NCBI GenBank assembly: GCA_900552675.1 | Contig: USAI01000021.1 | Coordinates: 1 to 30,454, forward strand | Reading direction: 5' to 3' | Source of the DNA: an uncultured Prevotella sp. | Lineage (GTDB): Bacteria > Bacteroidota > Bacteroidia > Bacteroidales > Bacteroidaceae | Length of the DNA: 30,454 nt | In this document: positions 16,442 to 24,974 of the stretch, piece after piece | Position numbering within the stretch: position 1 is the stretch's first letter | Layout: each line of letters opens with the position of its first letter | Made by a program: the position numbers and the translations under genes | The notes under the pieces: generated by a model | Database searches by the model: none | What the model was told of the DNA's origin: nothing | The model's input: the letters and a program-made list of their open reading frames with translations, nothing else

Positions 16442-16484
16442 GATAAATTTTCCTAATTATAAACCAGTTGGGATAAAAAACATT

Positions 16485-16584
16485 GCTGTCTGGTGACACT
16501 TTTTCTAACAAAATAAATTAGGGTTGACATTTCTCTGGGGCTTCGGGAAGGTTTCTTATGCTCTTTTGAGTATTACCAGACAGC
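16485..16584. repeat. 100-bp MITE-like element with 10-bp terminal inverted repeats
   Basis: GCTGTCTGGT (16485-16494) and ACCAGACAGC (16575-16584) are perfect inverted ends of a 100-base non-coding block. Its right end is the core of the inverted repeat shared with 14917-14952. The size, terminal repeats and lack of a gene resemble a miniature inverted-repeat transposable element. Confidence 0.55.
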
Positions 16585-16590
16585 TATAAA
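16555..16590 (-). repeat. Right copy of the inverted repeat flanking the AlbA_2 gene
   Basis: On the minus strand it differs from 14917-14952 at only three of 36 positions (6, 13 and 31). The distance between the outer ends is 1674 bases, with the AlbA_2 gene as the only gene inside. The rest of the 16406-16766 gap holds a REP-like palindrome and the tyrS terminator. Confidence 0.85.
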
Positions 16591-16616
16591 TATTTATCTA
16601 AACAGACGCCACAAAA

Positions 16617-16652
16617 GTAGGACGGTGGCCTCCGCGCCCCGTCCTCCAGCAC
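16617..16652 (-). repeat. REP-like 36-bp palindromic repeat, copy 1
   Basis: The sequence reads GTAGGACGGTGGCC..., and can fold on GGACGG/CCGTCC. It recurs inverted at 30362-30397 with 34 of 36 identical positions. It is GC-rich against an AT-rich gap and is non-coding. Confidence 0.75.
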
Positions 16653-16705
16653 AACCCTATTATCTGAACCATTTGGGTTTAATAAGCCCTTAACTATTAA
16701 AAAAC

Positions 16706-16741
16706 AAAAGGCCTTAGGTGTTTTTTAACCTAAAGCCTTTT
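16706..16741 (-). terminator. tyrS terminator
   Basis: A 14-bp stem (AAAAGGCCTTAGGT at 16706-16719 with 16728-16741, one G.T pair on the RNA) begins 25 bases beyond the tyrS stop and is followed on the minus strand by GTTTTTT. Confidence 0.88.
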
Positions 16742-16766
16742 AGTATTTTTTCTTATGAATAGCTTT

Positions 16767-18068
16767 TTACTTCACGGTGATGAGGTAATAGTTTTTCTTG
16801 CCGCGCTGTACCAGCAGATACTTGCCGTCGATAAGGTCTTCGGCAGTGATGGTTTGGTCAAAGGCTGCCAGTTTTTCTTTGTTCAGCGATACACCGCCAC
16901 CCTGCACCAGCTTACGCATTTCGCCCTTTGAGGCAAACACCTTCACGTCGTCGCGGGTGAAGAGCTCAACGGCGGGCTGTCCCAGCTGATCTTTCGGCAG
17001 TGTGAAGTGTGGCACACCCTCGAAGATAGAGAGCAGTGTAGCCTCGTCAAACTTCTGCAGAGTTTCTTTTGTTCCCTTACCAAAGAGAATGCTTGATGCC
17101 TCTTGCGCCATCTCCAGGTCTTCTTTCGAGTGTACCATGGTGGTAACCTCTTCGGCCAGACGCTTCTGCAGGATGCGTCGTCCTGGGTCTTGCTTATGCT
17201 CTTCAACCAGCGCCTCGATGGTTTCGCGCTCCAGCGAAGTAAAAATCTTGATATAGCGTTCAGCGTCGTCGTCGCTCACGTTCAGCCAGAACTGGTAGAA
17301 CGAGTAAGGCGTGGTGCGCTTCGGATCGAGCCATACGTTGCCGCTCTCGGTCTTACCAAACTTCTTACCGTCGGCCTTGGTGATGAGGGGGCAGGTCAAG
17401 GCGTAAGCCTCGGCCTCGTTGCCCAGTGTGCGACGAATGAGCTCAGTACCGGTGGTCATGTTACCCCATTGGTCGTTACCACCCAACTGCAGCTTACAGC
17501 CCTTAGCCTGATACAGGTGCAGGAAGTCGTAGCCCTGAAGCAGCTGATAGGTAAACTCGGTGAACGACAGTCCGTCGCGCGAGGTACCGTTCAAGCGCTG
17601 CTGCACGCTCTCCTTCGCCATCATATAGTTGACGGTGATGTGCTTGCCTACGGTGCGCGCAAAGTCGAGGAAGGTGAAATCCTTCATCCAGTCGTAGTTG
17701 TTCACCATCTCGGCGGCGTTGGGACCCTCAGCGTCAAAGTCGAGGAACTTAGCCACCTGCTGTTTGATGCACTCCTGGTTATGATACAGCGTCTCAGTGT
17801 CGAGCAGGTTACGTTCCTGGCTCTTGCCTGAGGGGTCGCCAATCATACCTGTGGCACCACCCACAAGGATGATGGGTTTATGTCCGCAGCGCTGCAGGTG
17901 GCGCAGCATCATGATGCCACAGAGGTGTCCGATGTGCAATGAGTCGGCAGTGGGGTCGGTGCCGAGGTATGCCGTCACCATTTCTTTTTGCAGCAACTCT
18001 TCGGTGCCAGGCATTATCTGTGCCAGCATACCGCGCCAGCGCAGTTCTTCAACAAAATTCTTTATCAT
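16767..18068 (-). CDS. tyrS: Tyrosyl-tRNA synthetase
   Basis: This cytoplasmic class I synthetase charges tRNA-Tyr. Length 433 is normal. The nucleotide-binding HIGH motif is HIGH at residues 45-48. The tyrosine-binding region YQLLQGYDFLHLY (about 174-186) and GGNDQWGN (196-203) follow, and the KMSKS motif is KFGKT at 236-240. The C-terminal S4 RNA-binding domain occupies about 360-433 (RKLVQGGGVSLN). It is the last gene before a clear terminator. The upstream gap to yidD is filled by a repeat of the GTGAAAA/AAGCCTT family, whose core carries the only TAnnTTTG box I can find ahead of it. Confidence 0.98.
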   Translation of the reverse strand: MIKNFVEELRWRGMLAQIMPGTEELLQKEMVTAYLGTDPTADSLHIGHLCGIMMLRHLQRCGHKPIILVGGATGMIGDPSGKSQERNLLDTETLYHNQECIKQQVAKFLDFDAEGPNAAEMVNNYDWMKDFTFLDFARTVGKHITVNYMMAKESVQQRLNGTSRDGLSFTEFTYQLLQGYDFLHLYQAKGCKLQLGGNDQWGNMTTGTELIRRTLGNEAEAYALTCPLITKADGKKFGKTESGNVWLDPKRTTPYSFYQFWLNVSDDDAERYIKIFTSLERETIEALVEEHKQDPGRRILQKRLAEEVTTMVHSKEDLEMAQEASSILFGKGTKETLQKFDEATLLSIFEGVPHFTLPKDQLGQPAVELFTRDDVKVFASKGEMRKLVQGGGVSLNKEKLAAFDQTITAEDLIDGKYLLVQRGKKNYYLITVK

Positions 18069-18106
18069 AATTATTATTGGGTTTTATTGTTTCTTTTAGG
18101 GGCAAT

Positions 18107-18302
18107 GAGGGCTTTTTAAGCTCTGGGGATAAGCCTTTAAGCTCTAGGGATAAGCCTGTATAGGCCTTTCTAAGCCTTTCTAAGCCAAGGGGACTGGAGG
18201 AGAACAGGAGGGTGAGAGCGGATAAACCTTTTGCCTACTTGCGAGAGCAGCAAAATTAAAGCCTGCTTACGAGAGCAGCAAAGCTATAGGATTTTTCACT
18301 TT
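18107..18302. repeat. GTGAAAA/AAGCCTT-family repeat between yidD and tyrS (copy A)
   Basis: It contains AAGCCTTTCTAAGCC units, a near-tandem pair GCCTACTTGCGAGAGCAGCAA / GCCTGCTTACGAGAGCAGCAA (split here), the conserved core CAAAGCTATAGGATTTTTCA (18279-18298) and ACTTTTC heptamers. On the minus strand the heptamers start inside the end of the yidD frame. The core includes TAGCTTTG (18286-18279), a perfect -7 box directed at tyrS. Confidence 0.8.
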
Positions 18303-18674
18303 TCACTTTTCACTTAAATTTTTCCCTTTTCCCTTCTTCGGAGGCACTGGGTCGTATCCGCTGCCTCCCCAGGGGTTGCATCTCAGTATGCGCCAGATAG
18401 CCAAGAGCAAGCCTTTGATGGGGCCATGAATGATGAGGGCCTGTCGGGCATATTCAGAGCAGGTGGGTGTGAAGCGGCAGGCAGGAGGCGTGTAGGGCGT
18501 TATGAATCGTTGGTAGAACACGATGGGCAGCAACAGGCAGCCTGTCAGAAGCCATGCAATCGCTTTTAGCGGATGCCGCACGGCCCATTGCAGGGCTTTT
18601 CCTACCTTTTGCGCAGCTTTTTCAAGCATCTCCATCCCCTTTCTTATGCTCCGCCTCACGCTGTGCGGTATCAT
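18303..18674 (-). CDS. yidD: Membrane protein insertion efficiency factor YidD
   Basis: A small inner-membrane-associated protein thought to help YidC-dependent insertion. The family core is at residues about 54-112: YQRFITPYTPPACRFTPTCS (cut), EYARQAL, LRCNPWGGSGYDPVP, with the conserved Cys66, Cys72 and Cys99. It has an N-terminal extension of about 50 residues with one hydrophobic helix (36-53), longer than the ~70-90 residue norm. The ATG overlaps the rnpA stop (ATGA), so the two are translationally coupled; rnpA-yidD is an ancient pair. Oddly, the last residues (KGKGKNLSEK) and the TGA stop are encoded by the GTGAAAA-type repeat that fills the following gap, so the native C-terminus has probably been replaced by repeat sequence. 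Confidence 0.95.
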   Translation of the reverse strand: MIPHSVRRSIRKGMEMLEKAAQKVGKALQWAVRHPLKAIAWLLTGCLLLPIVFYQRFITPYTPPACRFTPTCSEYARQALIIHGPIKGLLLAIWRILRCNPWGGSGYDPVPPKKGKGKNLSEK

Positions 18675-19144
18675 TGTTGTGGTGCGTTATCTTTGTTCTC
18701 TTGGCCTTGCGCCGTTTGCTTCACCAGGCGTTCAGCCAGTCGGTTCAGCAAACTCACCATCTTGGTATGAATGGTTTGGCTGCTATGGTGATGGTCGTCG
18801 AGGTAGATAAAGGCTATGAGCAGCTGCTTTTGAGGCATGTGCTGCTGCATGGCTTGCCACACTACATGCTTGTTCAGGCGATAAGCTTCGCGCACCTGTC
18901 GTTTCACGCGGTTGCGGTCGACGGCGTGGTGGAAGTGTCGTTTCGACACGCTCACCAATATTTGTGCACAGGGTTCGCCCCCGTTTTCCTTGTCGATGGG
19001 CACATACACCATGCGTAGCGGAAAAGCCGACATGGCTTTGCTGCCCCCGCCCTGGAAGAGCCGGTTGATGCGCTTCACGCTGCACAGCCTCTCGTTTTTG
19101 CTGAAGGTGTAGCGTAGCGTGTTATCAGCCTGTAGCGTTGTCAT
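18671..19144 (-). CDS. rnpA: Ribonuclease P protein component
   Basis: This is the protein subunit of RNase P, which trims the 5' leader of tRNAs. Of 157 residues, the family signature is the RNR motif DRNRVKRQVREAYRL at 76-90, preceded by the substrate-binding FSKNERLCSVKRINRLF (14-30) and VSVSKRHFHHA (65-75). The acidic, His-rich C-terminal extension (about 125-157) is longer than in Proteobacteria and is common in Bacteroidetes. It follows hemD by 21 bases and overlaps yidD, so it is in the DUF4271-hemD-rnpA-yidD operon. Confidence 0.96.
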   Translation of the reverse strand: MTTLQADNTLRYTFSKNERLCSVKRINRLFQGGGSKAMSAFPLRMVYVPIDKENGGEPCAQILVSVSKRHFHHAVDRNRVKRQVREAYRLNKHVVWQAMQQHMPQKQLLIAFIYLDDHHHSSQTIHTKMVSLLNRLAERLVKQTAQGQENKDNAPQQ

Positions 19145-19165
19145 AACAGTAAAGCGAAAAAATGT

Positions 19166-19915
19166 TTATTTCTTGTTCTTGGCCAGATAGGCTTTCAGGG
19201 CACCCGTCATTGAGGGATGCTCTTTGGTGGGCGCCTCGAGGTCGAGACGGAAGCCCTGGTCGGTCACTGCCTTAGCGGTAGCGGGCCCGAAGGTAGCAAT
19301 GCGCACGTCGCCCTGTTTGAACGAGGGGAAGTTTTTTGTAAACGCCTTGATGCCCGATGGCGAGAAGAACACCAGCATATCGCAGTCGAAGTTGCGAGCT
19401 TCTTCCTCAGTAAAGTCGTTGCTCACGGTGCGATACATTACACACTCGGTGTGGTTCAGTTTCTTGGCGTCGAGCAGTTTTTCCACATCATCATTGTGCA
19501 CGCTGCTCAGTGGCACCAGATATTTTTCGTTCTTATGCTTCATCATCAAGGGTATAACGTCGTCGATACGTCCTGTCGATCCGAAGAACACCTTGCGTTT
19601 ACGATACTGCACATACTTCTGAATGTAGAGGGCGATGGTTTCTGTTACGCAGAAATACTTCATCTCTTCAGGAATAGTGATGCGCATTTCTTTTGCCAAT
19701 TTAAAGTAGTTGTCGATAGCGTGGCGCGATGTGAACACAACAGCCGAAAAGTCGAGCAGCGAAATTTTCTGCTGACGGAATTCTTTCGAGCTCAGTCCTT
19801 CCACTTTGATGAAGGGTCGGAACACCAGCTCTACGCCATATTCTTTAGCGATGTCGAAATAAGGCGATTTTTCACTTGACGGTTCGGGCTGCGATACAAG
19901 AATCTTCTTAATCAT
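19166..19915 (-). CDS. hemD: Uroporphyrinogen-III synthase family protein (HemD)
   Basis: It closes and inverts ring D of hydroxymethylbilane to give uroporphyrinogen III on the way to haem and related tetrapyrroles. The 249 residues fit the HemD fold. The marks are LLDFSAVVFTSRHAIDNYFK near 53-72, the middle segment CVMYRTVSND near 138, and MLVFFSPSGIKAF followed by ATFGPATAKAV (near 180-215), the standard HemD loop. HemD sequences diverge strongly, so the enzymatic assignment rests on these motifs and length. No other haem gene is adjacent. It begins 7 bases after the DUF4271 stop codon. Confidence 0.85.
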   Translation of the reverse strand: MIKKILVSQPEPSSEKSPYFDIAKEYGVELVFRPFIKVEGLSSKEFRQQKISLLDFSAVVFTSRHAIDNYFKLAKEMRITIPEEMKYFCVTETIALYIQKYVQYRKRKVFFGSTGRIDDVIPLMMKHKNEKYLVPLSSVHNDDVEKLLDAKKLNHTECVMYRTVSNDFTEEEARNFDCDMLVFFSPSGIKAFTKNFPSFKQGDVRIATFGPATAKAVTDQGFRLDLEAPTKEHPSMTGALKAYLAKNKK

Positions 19916-19922
19916 TATGATA

Positions 19923-20960
19923 TTAAAAATTTACTTTCAGATAGTTACATATCATGGTCAGTATTCCCCACAGGGCGGCCATGGGTATGATTTCAAGGGT
20001 GCAAAAGTACAAAAAATTTTGCACAATAGCCCGCCTTGCGCTGAAAAAGATGTTATACACCTTATAAAAAGACAGCAAACGAGCCAATATCACTATCACA
20101 CTGGCACATAACAGGGTGGTGGTGATCGACGTATCGAAGTAGGCTTGCACCATTACCACAGGGTAAAGCAGAATGCCTTCGGCCGTCATAATGACGAGCC
20201 ACGACTTAAGCCATTGCTTGCCTCGCAGCGTGTCGAAAAACACCCATGCTGTGGCCCAATATAGCAATGCTTTTATGGCGATAAAGCCCAGCACGGCCAG
20301 CGCAAAGATGCCTATCACCATATACTGGTCGATGATGAAGGTGGTGGCCACATTGGTTTGCACGTAGAAGAAGTAGACGAGGCCAATAAGCAGAGCGTTG
20401 AGCACGACGAGGAAGAGCTGGAAACGCAGCTCGGCGCCCGTCTCGCTGATATCGGTCATGCCATCGCGGCGTGGCGAGCGAAAGAAGCGCTGTATCTGCC
20501 TGTGCATAAACGTCTTCGACTTAGCGTAGGCCAAGGCTCCTACGACGAAACAGCCCAGCAGCAGCAGCGTGATAATGTTGTCGCCAGCAATGCTGTAGGG
20601 CACGGGATCGCCAGCAATGCCTTGTCGTCCGCCAAACATATCGGGGTGAAAGAACGGCTTGCCCGTAAAGTACGACTCGCGGTAATATTTCGGCAGACTG
20701 ACATCACGAAAGCTTTTGCCCACAGGCTGCCCAGGCAGGTGCAGGGTGTCGGGGCACTGGCTCCAAGTGATATCCGACGGCTTGATATGCGCTTGCACGG
20801 CCGAGTCTTGCTGTGCGGGCGTAGCGTTACGTGGCAGCCACGACAGCACCTGTCTTACCGTAGGCTGCCAGGTGCGCGGCTGTTGCAACGAGTCGGAGGC
20901 GGCACCCTGGCCGCCCCCCACTTCATGCATATGTGCTATCGAATCGTTCTGATTGATCAT
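19923..20960 (-). CDS. DUF4271 integral membrane protein
   Basis: A 345-residue Bacteroidetes membrane protein of unknown function. The first ~135 residues are soluble and proline-rich, with a KYYRESYFTGKPFFHPDMFG segment (about 94-113, cut by my count) and GDPVPYSIAGDN. Six hydrophobic helices follow, starting at NIITLLLLGCFVVGALAYAK and ending just before the C-terminal CNYLKVNF. DUF4271 genes are typically found beside hemD in this phylum, and here it is the first gene of the DUF4271-hemD-rnpA-yidD run (7-base gap to hemD). No clear -7 box lies in the 40 bases upstream; the nearest is inside the repeat (21123-21116). Confidence 0.85.
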   Translation of the reverse strand: MINQNDSIAHMHEVGGGQGAASDSLQQPRTWQPTVRQVLSWLPRNATPAQQDSAVQAHIKPSDITWSQCPDTLHLPGQPVGKSFRDVSLPKYYRESYFTGKPFFHPDMFGGRQGIAGDPVPYSIAGDNIITLLLLGCFVVGALAYAKSKTFMHRQIQRFFRSPRRDGMTDISETGAELRFQLFLVVLNALLIGLVYFFYVQTNVATTFIIDQYMVIGIFALAVLGFIAIKALLYWATAWVFFDTLRGKQWLKSWLVIMTAEGILLYPVVMVQAYFDTSITTTLLCASVIVILARLLSFYKVYNIFFSARRAIVQNFLYFCTLEIIPMAALWGILTMICNYLKVNF

Positions 20961-20976
20961 TGTTGTTGTTTCTTGG

Positions 20977-21157
20977 TAGGGGAAAAGGCCTTTTGGGCGG
21001 GGAAGAGCCTTTTGGGCCAGAGAATAATAAGCCTCACTAAACCTTGATAGGCCTTTCTAAGCCGAGGTGAGTGGAGGGTGAAAGCGGCATAGCTTTAGCC
21101 TGCTTACAAGAGCGGCAAAGCTATAGGATTTTTCACTTTTCCCTTTTCACTTTTCCC
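20977..21157. repeat. GTGAAAA/AAGCCTT-family repeat between metK and DUF4271 (copy B)
   Basis: It starts directly after the metK TAA stop and contains CTTTTCCC/ACTTTTC heptamers, the core CAAAGCTATAGGATTTTTCA (21116-21135), a CGGCATAGCTTTAGCCTGCT stretch and several AAGCCT units. On the minus strand the core gives TAGCTTTG (21123-21116), 156 bases ahead of the DUF4271 start. Confidence 0.8.
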
Positions 21158-22417
21158 TTAAATCCCGAACGCCTTGCGTATATCCTCTACGCGGTCGAGT
21201 TTTTCCCAGGTAAACAGTTCTACCTGCATCACCTTTGTGGGGTGATAGTGCGAGGTGAAGGTTTTTTCTACCACCTGATTTTGGCGTCCCATGTGTCCGT
21301 AGGCCGCGGTCTCAAAGTAGATGGGCTGGCGCAGCTTCAGTGTGCGCTCGATAGCCTTCGGACGCAGGTCGAACAGTTCCTCTATCTTCTTTGCTATCTC
21401 GCTATCCGTCATGTTTACCTTCGAGCGGCCGTAGGTGTTTACATAAATGTTTACGGGGCGTGCCACACCAATGGCGTAGCTCACCTGCACCAGCATCTCG
21501 TCGGCCACACCAGCGGCCACCATGTTTTTAGCGATATGGCGAGCGGCGTAGGCTGCCGAACGGTCAACCTTTGAGGGGTCTTTACCCGAGAAGGCACCAC
21601 CACCATGAGCACCTTTTCCGCCGTAGGTGTCGACAATAATTTTGCGGCCTGTAAGACCTGTGTCGCCGTGAGGGCCACCAATGACAAACTTGCCCGTGGG
21701 GTTTACAAAATATTTTATCTGGTCGTCGAAGAGCGCCAGCACCTTCTCGCTGTGTATCTGCTCTTTTACGCGAGGCATCAAGATGTTGATAACGTCCTCA
21801 CGAATACGGGCCAGCATCTGGTCGTCGTCGTCCATAAACTCGTCGTGCTGAGTGCTCACCACGATGGTATCGATACGTTCGGGCACACCGCCATCGCTAT
21901 ACTGCACGGTAACCTGGCTCTTTGAGTCGGGGCGCAGATAGGTCATCACCTTACCCTCTTTGCGTATGTCGGCCAGCGTGCGCATGATGAGGTGCGCCAG
22001 GTCGAGCGACAGGGGCATATAGGTTTCGGTCTCGTTGGTGGCATAGCCAAACATCATACCTTGGTCGCCAGCGCCCTGCTCCTCTTCGTCGGCACGACTC
22101 ACGCCACGGTTGATGTCGCCGCTCTGCTCGTGAATGGCGGTAAGGATACCGCACGACTCGCTGTCGAATTTATACTCCGACTTGGTGTAGCCAATCTTTT
22201 TGATGGCGCGGCGAGCGATGGTTTGCAGGTCGATGTAGGCCTCTGAGCGCACCTCGCCCATAATTACTACCTGACCTGTGGTTACGAACGACTCGATGGC
22301 GCAGTGCGACTTGTCGTCGTAGGCCAAGAACTGGTCGAGAAGGGCGTCTGAAATCTGGTCGGCCACTTTGTCGGGATGGCCTTCTGATACTGATTCTGAA
22401 GAAAACAAATAGCTCAT
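21158..22417 (-). CDS. metK: S-adenosylmethionine synthetase
   Basis: It makes S-adenosylmethionine from methionine and ATP. The start at 22417 (MSYLFSSESVSEGHPDKVAD) is chosen because it puts the conserved GHPDK at residue 13; the frame is open to 22474, but that part lies in the structured leader. Length is 419 residues, normal for Bacteroidetes. Signature elements are GAGDQGMMFGYATNET (about 119-134), GGPHGDTGLTGRKII near 258 and the phosphate-binding GGGAFSGKDPSKVDRSAAY near 281-299. The long leader holds a SAM-II-like riboswitch and a second hairpin, consistent with feedback control by its own product. Confidence 0.98.
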   Translation of the reverse strand: MSYLFSSESVSEGHPDKVADQISDALLDQFLAYDDKSHCAIESFVTTGQVVIMGEVRSEAYIDLQTIARRAIKKIGYTKSEYKFDSESCGILTAIHEQSGDINRGVSRADEEEQGAGDQGMMFGYATNETETYMPLSLDLAHLIMRTLADIRKEGKVMTYLRPDSKSQVTVQYSDGGVPERIDTIVVSTQHDEFMDDDDQMLARIREDVINILMPRVKEQIHSEKVLALFDDQIKYFVNPTGKFVIGGPHGDTGLTGRKIIVDTYGGKGAHGGGAFSGKDPSKVDRSAAYAARHIAKNMVAAGVADEMLVQVSYAIGVARPVNIYVNTYGRSKVNMTDSEIAKKIEELFDLRPKAIERTLKLRQPIYFETAAYGHMGRQNQVVEKTFTSHYHPTKVMQVELFTWEKLDRVEDIRKAFGI

Positions 22418-22452
22418 TTTTCCAATAATTTTTTTGTTAAACGTTTCTTTGT

Positions 22453-22497
22453 GCGCGGTGTCGGCCTCGCGCATGAGACGACACGGGGTGACCGCGC
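22453..22497 (-). promoter_or_regulatory. GC-rich hairpin in the metK leader
   Basis: On the minus strand GCGCGGT (22497-22491) can pair with ACCGCGC (22459-22453), and GTGTCG (22484-22479) with CGACAC (22463-22458). The two pairings share bases, so the RNA has alternative folds. It ends 35 bases before the metK ATG, in the region that would control translation start. Confidence 0.55.
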
Positions 22498-22555
22498 TGA
22501 TTGATAAAAAAGCGTGGAAAAATGCTTTATGACCGTGAAAATCTTTTGTTTGGAT

Positions 22556-22612
22556 TTCGCAGTTTTAGCATTTTTTAGTGTGGTTGCAAGCAGCCAAATT
22601 CTTCCACAAACG
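22556..22612 (-). promoter_or_regulatory. SAM-II-like riboswitch upstream of metK
   Basis: On the minus strand the leader reads TGTGG (P1 5' arm, 22608-22604), then AATTTGGCTGCTTGCAA, CCACA (P1 3' arm), and CTAAAAAATGCTAAAAC. This matches the SAM-II (metA) class in layout as I remember it: P1, a U-rich first loop (AUUU) that pairs with the downstream AAAU to make the pseudoknot, a conserved UUGCAA, and a 3' GCUAAAA. SAM-II elements usually sit in leaders of met genes and repress when SAM is bound. The alignment was made by eye and not with a covariance model. Confidence 0.7.
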
Positions 22613-22636
22613 GTTGTCTTTCAAGATAAGACGGTG

Positions 22637-22667
22637 CAAAGGTACGCTTTTTCTGTGAGGTGGGCAA
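22637..22667 (-). promoter_or_regulatory. metK promoter
   Basis: TTG (22667-22665) and TACCTTTG (22644-22637) are spaced by 20 bases on the minus strand. The implied start is near 22630, leaving a leader of about 213 nt that holds the riboswitch and the GC-rich hairpin. Confidence 0.75.
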
Positions 22668-22671
22668 GAAA

Positions 22672-22927
22672 TAAGGGAAAAGTGAAAAGAGAAAAGTGAA
22701 AAATTTAAGGGAAAAGGGAAGAATTTAAGTGAAAAGGGAAAAGGGAAAAGTGAAAAATCCTATAGCTTTACTAAGCCTTTATGGTTTTTAAGCCTTACTA
22801 AGCCTTGGGGTGATATGCCTTGGGGTGATAAGCCTCACGAAGCCTTTCTAAGCCGAGGGGAGTGGAGGACGATGGCCGCAAAGCTATAGGATTTTTCACT
22901 TTTCCCTTTTCACTTTTCCCTTTTCTC
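22672..22927. repeat. GTGAAAA/AAGCCTT-family repeat between ispG and metK (copy C), with long inverted arms
   Basis: This is the longest copy. A 27-base arm at 22743-22769 (GGGAAAAGTGAAAAATCCTA...) is perfectly complementary to 22880-22906, with 110 bases of AAGCCTT units between. Beyond the left arm are more GGGAAAA/GTGAAAA heptamers (22674-22755). The right arm begins right after the ispG TAA. The core gives TAGCTTTG on the minus strand (22886-22879). Confidence 0.85.
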
Positions 22928-24793
<1,866 letters not shown>

Positions 24794-24803
24794 ATTTTTT
24801 TTA

Positions 24804-24972
24804 GTTGACAAGTTGACAAGTTGACGAGTTGACGAGCTGATAGCTTTTTAGTTAACGAGCTGATAGCTTTTTAGTTAACAAGTTGATTTTATAGTTGACA
24901 AGTTGATTTTATAGTTGGCAAGGGTAACAGCTTGTCTACTTGTCTACTTGTCAACTTGTCTACTCGTCAACT
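24804..24972. repeat. TTGAC-family composite repeat between purE and ispG
   Basis: The outer arms are AGTTGACAAGTTGACAAG-type and the complementary CTTGTCTACTTGTC-type. Inside are two tandem pairs: a 23-base unit GAGCTGATAGCTTTTTAGTT... (24834-24856 and 24857-24879, identical) and a 20-base unit AAGTTGATTTTATAGTTGAC (24880-24899 and 24900-24919, one mismatch). It abuts the purE stop on one side and reaches to within 11 bases of the ispG ATG on the other. Confidence 0.85.
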
Positions 24973-24974
24973 AA

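Noticed and set aside
22418..22474. Upstream start for metK giving 438 residues
   Set aside because: The extra 19 residues lie in the structured leader and have no counterpart in MetK; the family start at 22417 is clear.
22556..22612. SAM-I (S-box) or SMK (SAM-III) riboswitch in the metK leader
   Set aside because: No GAGGGA or GGCAACC S-box core, and no SMK anti-Shine-Dalgarno pairing; the order of motifs fits SAM-II better.
24794..24811. TTG start for ispG at 24811
   Set aside because: The six extra codons are within the TTGAC repeat; ATG at 24793 gives the normal protein start.
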